Shown here: positions 1 to 8,900 of the stretch, in pieces
Numbering within the stretch: position 1 is the first letter of the stretch
Layout: each line of letters opens with the position of its first letter
Source: Ruminococcus sp. UBA3280
Lineage (GTDB): Bacteria; Bacillota; Clostridia; Oscillospirales; Ruminococcaceae
DNA: 17,573 bases
Assembly (NCBI GenBank): GCA_002362175.1
Contig: DETU01000095.1
Location: 1-17,573, forward strand
Direction of reading: 5' to 3'
Notes under the pieces: model-generated
Databases searched by the model: none
Seen by the model: the letters and a program-made list of their open reading frames with translations, nothing else
Told to the model about the DNA's origin: nothing
Made by a program: the position numbers and the translations under genes

Positions 1-3000
1 AATATTAACTTTAATGATAACGGTGCTTATCAGTGGGACGTTAGGTATAAGAATCTTGCAGGAAATTATAATTTACCATATTCTGCTGAAGAAAGTAGTA
101 AGCATAATTTTTCTATATTTAAAATCAGCAATGAAACTCTGAATAAATTTAAAATAGGTATTGCGGGAAATGACGGTGCAAGCTATAACTGGGGTAAGAT
201 TGCAAATAATCGTACACTAGAATTTCTGAATTATTTTCAGCAAACAGTAAAATTGATTGTAAAAGTTCCTGACGGTGTAGACGTAACAGAAATAGCTTAT
301 TATAAAAGCGACAGTGAGAAATTTTTAACACAGTCGGAACTTAGAGAAGTAGAATTTATTTCCTCTGACGATGGCATTTATGTTTCTCCTAATGAAAAAG
401 TTGTTGTTTATGCACGTGTTACTGATAAAGCAGGTACTGTTATTTATCTGGGAACGGACGGTCTTATTATTGATAAACGTGAGCCACAGGTAATAAGCAT
501 TGGTTTTGCAGAATTACAGGATATACCTGAAAACCGTATATTTAATAAAGATGTTAAATTTAATATATCTGTTCAGGAAGAAACAGAGAATGAAGTATGC
601 TCGGGATTGAGAGATGTATATTATCAGATATATAAAGGTGATAAGCCGATTGATGATAGTATTGTATATCTGATAAAGGACAATCGTAATGCAGGAATTA
701 CCACTTATAACGGTGAAATTACCATTGGCAGCAAGTATTATAATTATGATAATATGTCTGTCAAAGTTACCGCTGTAGATAATGCCGGAAACGAAAAAAC
801 AGTTTCTTCTGAAACATTCAGCATTAATACTTATACAATGAATTCAGAATTTTCTATTAATGGTAAAGTAATCAATACAGATAACGAATATAACGGTAAA
901 TCTTTTAATTCAAATGTACTTTGCCTTAGTATTCAGTGTCCGAACAATATTTTTAGTTCTGAAAAAGCAACAGATGCAATAAAAAATGCGTTGGGAAATG
1001 AAATTCAATATACTATAGGTGAATGGAAAACTAATGAAAATGCATTTGAGCATACTGTTGAAATTACATTTGAAACCGACGGGGAATATAGCATAAATAA
1101 TTTTACATATGTAAATGAGGCAGGTAATTCCGTATCTATTGATGGTGCAATAACTTTTACTGTTGATACAGTAGCACCTACAGGAATCCTTATTGCAACA
1201 GGAATACAGAATGAAGATGGTGAAAATGTATATAGGTATTCTGATTTAAAGACGGGTAATGTTGAATTTAACAGGTATGTAAATAAGGATAATAAAGTAT
1301 TTATAGAAGCAGAAGAAATAAACGCAGAGGAAAACATACGTATTGACTATTATATTGCTAAAGATGCTGAAACTTTTCTTGATGAAGATGCACTTAACAG
1401 CCTGTATGAAGAATATCATGAGTGGAAATTATATGAAAAACCGATTGAGGCAGGGGATAGCGAGGGTAAGTATGTTGTTTATCTCAGAATTACAGATGAT
1501 GCGGGAAATTATACTTATATCTGCTCGGACGGTTTTGTAATTGATAAAACAGAACCTGTAATTTCACTTGAAGCGAAAAATAAACCTGTAAGTATAATTG
1601 AAGGTGCAGATGTCTATAACGAAGATATTGCTTTGACCGTTGATATTCGTGATGATAATATCAGTTCAGGTATAAAATCAGCAAAATATTATCTTATTTA
1701 TGGTAATGAATTTGAGAATTATTGTTTAAGTAATAATTATAAAGTAGGAAATGAGTATATCAAGGAATATGTTTGTTTACAGTCATGTATTGAATTAACA
1801 CCTGTTGATAATGTAATTACTATATCTGCTAAAGACTATAACAGAAGTGACCTGAAAGTTTATGCTGTAGTTGAAGATAATTCAGGAAATATTAACGAAA
1901 CCATAAAAAATTTTGATATAGATATTACTGCACCTATAGTAAAAATTGTGTATGATGATGAAATAAATGAAACGGGCAGAGAATATTTTAATCATAATCG
2001 TGAAGCTACAATATATATTCAGGAAAGAGCCAATCATTTTAGTAAAGATTTTGAAGTTAACGGTCAAAAGCTTGATTGGACACAAAATGACGGAACAACC
2101 ATTGAGAATTTGATAAGTAAAAGTCAACCCGATGAATTAAGTACTCCTGATGAATGTGTGCATACAGCAAGAATAAAATTTGAAAATGAAGGCGATTATA
2201 ATTTTGTTGTGTCATATACCGATGAGGCAAAAAATGAAGGTAATAAAGTAGAGTCACATTTTACAATTGATAAATCTGCTCCTACAGGTGAAGTAACAAT
2301 AGAGTCATTTGAGAAAATGTCTAATTTTATCAATTCCTTGCTGGAAAATATTAATTTTGGTTTCTGGTCAAGCGGTGGTTTTGATATTATGGCAAAATGT
2401 AGTGACACAATATCTCCCATAGATAAATTTGAGTATTATAAATCTCCTAAATCGGAAGCACTTACAAAAAGTGAACTGGACAGCATAACATCATGGACTC
2501 CTCTTGATATTCATCATGGTGAAAATGGCGGTAAAACTTTGGAGTCGCATTGGTTTACTGTAATGCGTGCGAATGAGCAGGCGGTTGTATATGTGAAGAT
2601 TACCGATATGGCAGGAAATGTTTCATATATAAATACAAACGGTCTTATTGCTGATAATGCTTTTCCGTCTGGAGAAATCAAAGCACCTGAAATCAGTGTT
2701 ACTCCTCAGCAGACGGCAAGCGGAATTTATAATGGTAATGTTGATGTTGATATTAACGTAATAGACCCCGGAAGCGTTTACTCAGGTATAAATACGATTA
2801 CATATCGTGTGCTTAACAACGGTGCTGAAACTCAGAGCGGAACATTGTATTATTTCTATAATGAAGCTCCTCAGCACCCTGAACTCATGCAAGCATGGAA
2901 CGGTCAGATTACTGTTGACGGTCAGCTTAATAACAGTAATAACGTTACTATTGAAGTAACTGCTGTTGATAATGCAGGCAATTCAAGTACAATGTCCACT

Positions 3001-4851
3001 GATATAAGTATTGATATGACTGCCCCTGTAATTGATATGACATTCAGTGATAATAAATCAGGTAGTTCGACAGAAAATTATTATTCTTCCAGAACAGCTA
3101 ATTTTGTTATTACTGAAAGGAATTTTGACAGTAATGACGTTGTTCTTAATGTTACAAAAGATAATGTAACTACACCAGTTTCGTTGAACTGGCAGAATGT
3201 AGGCGGAAGCGGTGATAATACACAGTATTCGGCTTCACTTCCTTTTACAGATGATGGTAATTATTCATTTTCAATTTCGTTTACAGATATGGCAGGAAAC
3301 GCAAGCAATCAGATTTCCTGTGAACCTTTCATAATTGACTCAAGTGCTCCTGAAATAAGTGTGCGTTTTGATAACAATGAAGTAAGGGAATCAAGATATT
3401 TCAAGAAGAAAAGAACCGCTGAAATTGTTATAACTGATAACAATGTTAATATAGATACGGTTGATATCAAGATAACAGGCAGTCTTGACGGAAAAAGTAT
3501 TGAAATTCCTGCAAATCCGATTTGGGTAAATGAAGGTGACACTTACATTGGTAATATAGTATTTGCTGACGACGGTGATTATACTTTTAATATAGGTGTT
3601 ATGGATTTATCGGGTAACAGAAATTCAAGTGTTGATTATGGTGATTCGGTTTCACCAAACAGCTTTACCATTGATAATATAAATCCCGAACTTGAAGTGA
3701 CTGTGAATGATTCCGCCAAGAACGGAGCATATTCGGAGGACGTTCTTCCTATTATACGTTACAGCGATTTGAATTATGACGAAAGTAAAGTTTCGGTTTC
3801 TATGTCGGGTGTAAATGTGGAAGTGACAGATACAAAAATAAAAGATGATACTATTATATTCACCTTAAAGAATAGTTCAGGTGAAATTCTTGAATGGAAA
3901 GGTAAAATTACAGAACAGTATACCGAAAGCAAACATCTTAGCGGAAAAGTAATTACTATGGAGAATTTTCCGACAGGTGAAAAATTCAAGGATTTTGATG
4001 ATATCTATACTTTGACTGTATCTGTGACGGATAAATCAGGAAGAATAAATGCAGACAGTATTGTATTTTCTGTAAATCGTTTTGGTTCAACTTATGATAT
4101 AAGTGCTGTTAAAGATATTATCGGAAAATATATTAAAACTGCGGAAGATGTGGAGATAGTTGAAATCAATGCAGACAAACTGTCTGATATAAAAATTACT
4201 GTATTCAAGAATAGTGAAGCTATTGTTTTGAATAACGGTACAGATTATGAGATAGTTACTGACGGCGGAAACGGTAACTGGCATAAATACAGATATATTA
4301 TTGACAAAAAGAACTTTAAAGATGACGGTGCTTACAGAATAACCGTACATTCAAAGGACTCTGCAAATAATGTTGCTGAAAATACGCTTGATACCAAAAA
4401 CAGCGAGATAAGTTTTGCAGTTGACAGCACACCACCTTTAATAGTGGTTGCCAATCTTGAGAACGGTAAAACATATGCGGAAGAAAATAAATCTGTAATT
4501 TTCAATGTAAACGATAACCTTAAAGTTGATTCGATTGAGGTATATCTTGACGGAGAACAGAAACCGTATAAAATGTGGAACAGCATGGAAGTTGAAAAGT
4601 TTATTGTGGATAATGAAGAATTTACATTTGATATAGGCAGTGATTCAAACAGTTCACATAGTGTGAAGATTGTTTGTAAAGATGCCGCAGGAAATACAAC
4701 TGAAACCGTTATTTCTGATTTTTACGTAACAACTAATATGATGGTTCGTTATATTAATAATAAATCTGTTTTCTTCGGTTCGATTGCAGGAGCTGTGGCA
4801 ATAGCAGGCGGAAGTGCCTTCTGGATTTTCCGTAAAAGGAAACGTTTCTAA
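1..4851 (+). CDS. Giant multi-Ig-like-domain surface protein, C-terminal membrane anchor (5' partial)
   Basis: The reading frame is open from base 1, so the start lies upstream; about 1616 residues are visible. They are a string of Ig-like beta-sandwich modules, each closing with a D-x-A/S-G-N turn (for example TDDAGNYTY, VDNAGNSST, TDMAGNASN, KDAAGNTTE; about 13 copies) and a linker of the form F-x-I-D-x-T-A-P. Three module types recur in the order A-B-C (see the repeat entry). The C-terminus (nt about 4761-4851) has a hydrophobic stretch, FFGSIAGAVAIAGG, then a tail RKRKRF. This fits a single membrane helix with a cytoplasmic positive stop. I see no LPXTG sortase motif. Such proteins are usually exported adhesins or cell-surface stalks; ligand and exact Pfam Ig family are not resolved. 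A terminator directly after the stop separates it from the injection-system operon. The call 'exported and anchored' rests on the anchor alone, since the signal peptide is outside the window. Confidence 0.85.
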   Translation, partial: NINFNDNGAYQWDVRYKNLAGNYNLPYSAEESSKHNFSIFKISNETLNKFKIGIAGNDGASYNWGKIANNRTLEFLNYFQQTVKLIVKVPDGVDVTEIAYYKSDSEKFLTQSELREVEFISSDDGIYVSPNEKVVVYARVTDKAGTVIYLGTDGLIIDKREPQVISIGFAELQDIPENRIFNKDVKFNISVQEETENEVCSGLRDVYYQIYKGDKPIDDSIVYLIKDNRNAGITTYNGEITIGSKYYNYDNMSVKVTAVDNAGNEKTVSSETFSINTYTMNSEFSINGKVINTDNEYNGKSFNSNVLCLSIQCPNNIFSSEKATDAIKNALGNEIQYTIGEWKTNENAFEHTVEITFETDGEYSINNFTYVNEAGNSVSIDGAITFTVDTVAPTGILIATGIQNEDGENVYRYSDLKTGNVEFNRYVNKDNKVFIEAEEINAEENIRIDYYIAKDAETFLDEDALNSLYEEYHEWKLYEKPIEAGDSEGKYVVYLRITDDAGNYTYICSDGFVIDKTEPVISLEAKNKPVSIIEGADVYNEDIALTVDIRDDNISSGIKSAKYYLIYGNEFENYCLSNNYKVGNEYIKEYVCLQSCIELTPVDNVITISAKDYNRSDLKVYAVVEDNSGNINETIKNFDIDITAPIVKIVYDDEINETGREYFNHNREATIYIQERANHFSKDFEVNGQKLDWTQNDGTTIENLISKSQPDELSTPDECVHTARIKFENEGDYNFVVSYTDEAKNEGNKVESHFTIDKSAPTGEVTIESFEKMSNFINSLLENINFGFWSSGGFDIMAKCSDTISPIDKFEYYKSPKSEALTKSELDSITSWTPLDIHHGENGGKTLESHWFTVMRANEQAVVYVKITDMAGNVSYINTNGLIADNAFPSGEIKAPEISVTPQQTASGIYNGNVDVDINVIDPGSVYSGINTITYRVLNNGAETQSGTLYYFYNEAPQHPELMQAWNGQITVDGQLNNSNNVTIEVTAVDNAGNSSTMSTDISIDMTAPVIDMTFSDNKSGSSTENYYSSRTANFVITERNFDSNDVVLNVTKDNVTTPVSLNWQNVGGSGDNTQYSASLPFTDDGNYSFSISFTDMAGNASNQISCEPFIIDSSAPEISVRFDNNEVRESRYFKKKRTAEIVITDNNVNIDTVDIKITGSLDGKSIEIPANPIWVNEGDTYIGNIVFADDGDYTFNIGVMDLSGNRNSSVDYGDSVSPNSFTIDNINPELEVTVNDSAKNGAYSEDVLPIIRYSDLNYDESKVSVSMSGVNVEVTDTKIKDDTIIFTLKNSSGEILEWKGKITEQYTESKHLSGKVITMENFPTGEKFKDFDDIYTLTVSVTDKSGRINADSIVFSVNRFGSTYDISAVKDIIGKYIKTAEDVEIVEINADKLSDIKITVFKNSEAIVLNNGTDYEIVTDGGNGNWHKYRYIIDKKNFKDDGAYRITVHSKDSANNVAENTLDTKNSEISFAVDSTPPLIVVANLENGKTYAEENKSVIFNVNDNLKVDSIEVYLDGEQKPYKMWNSMEVEKFIVDNEEFTFDIGSDSNSSHSVKIVCKDAAGNTTETVISDFYVTTNMMVRYINNKSVFFGSIAGAVAIAGGSAFWIFRKRKRF
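130..3350 (+). repeat. Three diverged A-B-C super-repeats of Ig-like modules (protein level)
   Basis: Module A carries YYKS or YYIAK, then a short L-T-x-S-E-L segment, then a 'vvYvkiTDxAGN' strand ending in a 'GLIxD' or 'GFVID' linker (ends near 486, 1560 and 2667). Module B carries 'sGi' followed by 'Y' strands and a VDNAGN-type turn (ends near 840, 1935 and 3027). Module C carries an aromatic/Arg start, a 'D-G-x-Y/D-Y' turn and an FTID-x-x-AP linker (ends near 1180, 2283 and 3350). The triplet length is about 1.05-1.1 kb each time. The window opens with the tail of a further C module (DNGAYQW), and one extra C module follows at about 3351-3687. Copies are diverged at the DNA level, so the duplication is old. 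Confidence 0.65.
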
Positions 4852-4859
4852 TAATTATA

Positions 4860-4894
4860 AAATAAGTTCGGTATTATGCCGGACTTATTTTTTT
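4860..4894 (+). terminator. Rho-independent terminator after the Ig-like surface gene
   Basis: A 12-bp stem pairs 4860-4871 with 4879-4890 (one T-G wobble) around a 7-nt loop, and a T tract follows to 4894. It begins 8 nt after the stop codon of the surface protein gene. The near-perfect stem and T run make this a clear intrinsic terminator. It separates the upstream gene from the injection-system operon. Confidence 0.9.
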
Positions 4895-5084
4895 GATTTG
4901 TAATATATTATAAAATAAGTACAGAAAAATTGTGAAAACTGTAGATTTTTGATATACACTGTATTTTTGGGTAATATTTTTATTGTGTTTTTGGTAGAAG
5001 TGTGTTCTAATAATAAAAGTGTGTTATTTTATCAGATTATGTATGATGAAAGTTAATTTTATGTTACTAATGTGTAAATTTTAT
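4895..5084. other. AT-rich intergenic region without a gene
   Basis: No credible coding frame lies here on either strand. The stretch is very AT-rich. It holds a short direct repeat, AAGTGTGTT, at 4998-5006 and 5017-5025 (19 nt start to start), just upstream of the predicted promoter. The repeat may be chance in such sequence or an upstream regulatory element. I see no riboswitch or tRNA. Confidence 0.5.
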
Positions 5085-5114
5085 TTGAACGGACATACGT
5101 ATGTCTGATATATT
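5085..5114 (+). promoter_or_regulatory. Predicted sigma-A-type promoter of the injection-system operon
   Basis: A -35-like TTGAAC (5085-5090) is followed after 18 nt by a -10-like TATATT (5109-5114). A perfect 14-bp palindrome occupies the spacer, which is a common operator position. A better -10 match, TATAAT at 5119-5124, exists but has no recognisable -35 at 17 nt; use of that box would imply an activator bound at the palindrome. The start site is not determined. Confidence 0.4.
5092..5105. promoter_or_regulatory. Perfect palindrome GACATACGTATGTC, candidate operator
   Basis: The 14-bp sequence is identical to its reverse complement and lies between the predicted -35 and -10 boxes. Size and symmetry suit a dimeric helix-turn-helix regulator such as a TetR-type repressor. 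No regulator gene is visible in the window, so the partner is unknown. Confidence 0.5.
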
Positions 5115-5130
5115 ATGTTATAATAAAATT

Positions 5131-5146
5131 ACTGAAATATTTCAGT
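5131..5146. promoter_or_regulatory. Perfect palindrome ACTGAAATATTTCAGT in the 5' leader
   Basis: This 16-bp perfect inverted repeat sits between the predicted promoter and the Shine-Dalgarno site of the first operon gene (AAGGGAG, 5151-5157). Its centre is 40 nt from the centre of the upstream palindrome. It has no loop, so protein binding as DNA is more plausible than an RNA hairpin. The sequence differs from the first palindrome, so it may bind a different regulator. Confidence 0.45.
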
Positions 5147-5163
5147 CGGAAAGGGAGTAGCAA

Positions 5164-5904
5164 ATGGGTAAGAAGATTGAGAAATTCATGGAAAGTCTTG
5201 AACCATGTCTGAAAGAAACTTTTATTGAATGTATGGACGATAAGGAAGTACGTGAAAAGTTATTCAATATTTTTTGTGAGTTTATGAGTGTCTATGAAAA
5301 AGATACAAAGGGAAATTCTCAGGAAATCGATGATTTGAAGTCGCAGATTGAGGAAAAGAACAGGACAATATCAGAACTTGCAAGACGTGCGGAGCGTGCA
5401 GAGTCGGAAAGTGAACGGGCAAATCAGGCTATTATCCGTTTAAGGCAGGAAAAAGAAGAGCTTCATGAGGAACTCAGTGCAGAAAAAGCAAAGCCTAAGT
5501 TTGACGAGAAGCTTGTGTCGGCATACGGTGCTTACTGCGAACTTCCGCAGGAAATACGTGAAAAATACAGTAATATGCTCGGAAACGGCAAAGCTGAGGA
5601 ATTTTTACTGAAAGGCACTAAATATGCCCTTAAACTTTATGAACGTATATGCATGGACTGGAGCAGGTTAGACAGTGAAACACTTAAAAATATGAGTAAA
5701 ATATTTGATTATATCTTTGAGCAGTTCTATGTGATTAATTTAGGCTACAGGCGTTTGTGTGTTGAAGTGGGTGAGCCGTTTGATATGCGCATACATACAC
5801 GCACAGCCGACAGCCGTCCGTCAGGTTTTGTGCAGGAGGTTATTCTGTGCGGATATACGGACGGAAACAATAAAACAGAAAAGTCTTTAGTAAGAATAGG
5901 ATAG
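5164..5904 (+). CDS. GrpE-like coiled-coil protein, candidate nucleotide exchange factor for the next-gene Hsp70
   Basis: The protein is 246 residues. Residues about 50-115 form a long, highly charged coiled coil (LKSQIEEKNRTISELARRAE). A helical middle follows, and the C-terminus resembles the GrpE beta-wing domain: GEPFDMRIH (203-211) matches the GrpE pattern 'G-x-x-F-D-P-x-x-H', and FVQEVILCGYT (222-232) followed by KSLVRIG (240-246) matches the closing 'V-x-E-V-L-x-x-G-Y ... R-P-A-x-V-x-V'. GrpE proteins are dimeric through an N-terminal coiled coil and release ADP from DnaK. Finding this immediately upstream of an Hsp70-type gene (12-nt gap) supports the pairing. The start at 5164 has AAGGGAG 6 nt upstream. 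It is somewhat longer than most housekeeping GrpE proteins (about 180-210 residues) and lacks the Pro of 'FDP' (Met instead). Alternative: a generic coiled-coil tail or baseplate protein. The GrpE call is from motif order and context, not from a search. Confidence 0.6.
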   Translation: MGKKIEKFMESLEPCLKETFIECMDDKEVREKLFNIFCEFMSVYEKDTKGNSQEIDDLKSQIEEKNRTISELARRAERAESESERANQAIIRLRQEKEELHEELSAEKAKPKFDEKLVSAYGAYCELPQEIREKYSNMLGNGKAEEFLLKGTKYALKLYERICMDWSRLDSETLKNMSKIFDYIFEQFYVINLGYRRLCVEVGEPFDMRIHTRTADSRPSGFVQEVILCGYTDGNNKTEKSLVRIG

Positions 5905-5916
5905 GGGGTCTTTGAA

Positions 5917-8900
5917 ATGATACAGTCAGTTACAAATCCTGTAAAGTCAATTTTGGCAAGTCCTGCGTTGTTTGAAAAAGTAAGAGACGCACAGCCTGAA
6001 AATAATACAGGGATTCTTTTGGAAAGATTTAAAGATGTTGAAAAAGCTGTAAATGCTATATATAATGGTGAGGAAGGAAAGTTCCCGAAGATAGAGAATA
6101 AGCCTTTTTATTTTGTTGTGGGCGGTAATTTTTATGTTGTTGACCCGTCAAGACATAATTGTCCTAATAGTGGAGGTTATGGATTTAATATAAAAAATGT
6201 TCCAACTACCAATCCAACACGCAATAGTCATTGGGACTTTATGAAATCACTTCCTTTTTATCATCATGTTGTTAATGGTAATTCTTATATTACTAATAAT
6301 AATCGTGATTACATTTATATTGTAATTTATAATCAAAGCAATTCTCGGTGGGAAAGATGGCGTTATTATAATCATGGAGATAATACTACATATGATGATT
6401 ATTATTCATCTGCTGATTCCTTTGGAAGTGATTATCTTCGTCTGCCTATATCAAGGAAATCAGGATTTCAAAATGCCCTTAAATACAATTTAATGCCTGA
6501 GGGCTTATCCGCAAGCCAAAAAGAACTTTTTCAGCTTATGGTGCAGTATCAGGAAAAAAATCTGTTCACATGGAACGGCGACGAAATATCAGGCTTTTCA
6601 GACGAATTTTTCAGACTTCTCCGCAAAAATGAAATTGACGATTTCAAAGATGTTTTATTCAAAAAGGAAAGTATTGAAAATGCACTGAAAAGCGGAACTG
6701 CTGTCTCTTTATCAGGCGAGGGATTTAAGGACTTTGTGGAACTTTTTACAAACAGCGACACAGTCCGTGCCAATATAACCCCATACGAAACGGCTCGCCT
6801 TACAGACGTTAACAGCGGTCACTGGGAACTTTGGGACAGAGAACCACAAGAAAATGAAATAAAAATCAATCTTGAAAATACTTTCTATGGAAGAAATCCG
6901 CTTGCCGATGTCCGCAGGGATGGCATTGTAGGAATTGATTTCGGTACGAAAAGTACGGTTGTTACCTATCAGAACGGAAGTGATACCACCGTCCCCATGC
7001 GTATAGGCGGTGGAGACTACAGCAAGGATATTTCCGCCAATGATTACGAAAACCCGACCGTTATGGAGTTCATAAACCTGAGCCGTTTCCTCCAGCGTTA
7101 TAACGAAAAAGACGGCAGACCACGTACAGAATGGGCGGACATGACTATTTCCCATACCGCTTCCGAACTGCTTGATTCACCTGAATCCGCTGAAAATTAC
7201 TATGCATGGTTTAGTGATTTGAAACAGTGGGCAAGCGACAAAAACCGTAAAATGACCTTAAAGGATAAAAAAGGTCTTGAAAAGGAAATGCCTCCTTTTA
7301 TCGATATTTCCAGCGACGAACTCAATCCCATTGAACTTTATGCGTATATGCTCGGATTGTTTATAAATAATATGTATAACGGTATATATATTAATTATAT
7401 CATGTCGTTCCCCGTTACATATGAACGTAAAATCCGTATGAAGATAAGCGAGAGTTTTGAAAAGGGACTTAAAAAATCACTGCCTGATGAAGTTTTGCAG
7501 AACAAGGAAATTATGCAGGAATTTCGTGTAATGGAGGGTGCAAGCGAACCGGCAGCTTATGCTGTTTGTGCTTTGCAGGAGTACGGTTTTGACCCGCAGG
7601 AAGATGAAAAAGTACTTTACGGCGTTTTCGATTTCGGTGGCGGTACGACTGACTTTGATTACGGCATATGGCAGAGAGCGTCGAAAAAACAGCAGAGGCG
7701 TTATGACAATGTAATCAGACATTTCGGTGCAGGCGGTGACCGTTATCTTGGCGGTGAAAATATGCTTGAACTGCTGTCTTACCATGTTTTCAGGAAGAAT
7801 GAAAAACTTCTCCGTGAGAATAAGGTGCAGTTTACAAAGCCGGCGGAGTGTGAAGCTTTTGCAGGAAGTGAAATACTGATAGGTGAAACACAGCAGGCAA
7901 AATTCAATATGCGACAGCTTTCAAAGGAACTGCGTCCGTTGTGGGAGGGTCAGGAGTACGAAAAAACAAGCGTTATGCTTAATCTGCGTGACACGGACGG
8001 CGACAGCCAGTCGCTTGAATTGTCCATAGATACAGCAGAACTCTATGACATTATAAGGAAACGTATCGACAAGGGTGTTGACAACTTCTTTGAGGCTATG
8101 CGGACAGCTCTTTCCACTGATTCCGTAAAAGAGGAAATTGTGGGAAAAGTCGATAAAATACAGATATTCCTTGCAGGAAATTCAAGTAAATCAAAAATGG
8201 TAAAAGAGTCGTTTGATGATTATATAAAGAAATATACACCTGATTTCCAAAAACTTCTGAATATAGAGGCAGTGGAAACTCCCGAAAAGGCTAAGGATTA
8301 TTTCGTAAAAAAGTATGACAATAAAGTTGTCGGTGAATTTTTAAAAAATATGGGTATATCATATGATTCTCTTAATGATGATTCATTTATTCAGAATATG
8401 ACAGGAGAAGATTTGATTAGTTTCTTTGATGATTTGTGTTGTAATTCAGAATATTATGAAAGTAAGATTATTCCTGATTTGACTGAATTATGGAAAGAGG
8501 GCGTTTTATCGCCTGAACAGCTTAAAGAAGCGTATAAGGCTATAAAAAATGAAGATGTTGGCATAGGTGATGTAACAATTGCAATAGCAAGTTTCATTTA
8601 CAGCCATTCACAGATTACTATTGAAATCAATGACTTTATCGGAGCTAAATATTATCAGGAAGTAGCAAGTGCAACATTACCCGTTTCGGCTTACGAAAAC
8701 AATGGTTTGTTTGTACTCTATGCACCTCTCGGAACAGAAGAAGCAAACGCTATACAACCCGCAAAAAACATCATGACAAATAATAATATAATCCGTCCTA
8801 ACGGAAAACTTGGTGTTGCATACGGACTGCTTGCGTGCCGAATCGGTTCACGAATAAAAGTTGAATCGGAAATAAAGGAAACCGACGAAATTAAATTTAA

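Noticed and set aside
4998..5025. Direct repeat AAGTGTGTT upstream of the promoter, considered as an activator site or CRISPR-like repeat
   Set aside because: Only two 9-bp copies in very AT-rich sequence, with no palindromy. It is too weak to call a site and is not a CRISPR array.
5131..5146. The leader palindrome as an RNA hairpin or attenuator
   Set aside because: The palindrome has no loop and only weak A-T pairs near its centre. No T tract follows, so a DNA-binding site is more plausible.
5164..5904. Considered as a tape-measure-like coiled-coil protein
   Set aside because: At 246 residues it is too short, it is far from the tube gene, and its C-terminus carries GrpE-like motifs.
6712..7155. 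A 147-residue open frame on the minus strand
   Set aside because: It lies entirely inside the Hsp70-like gene, in antisense to the ATPase phosphate-1 region. It has no SD or recognisable motif and is a shadow.
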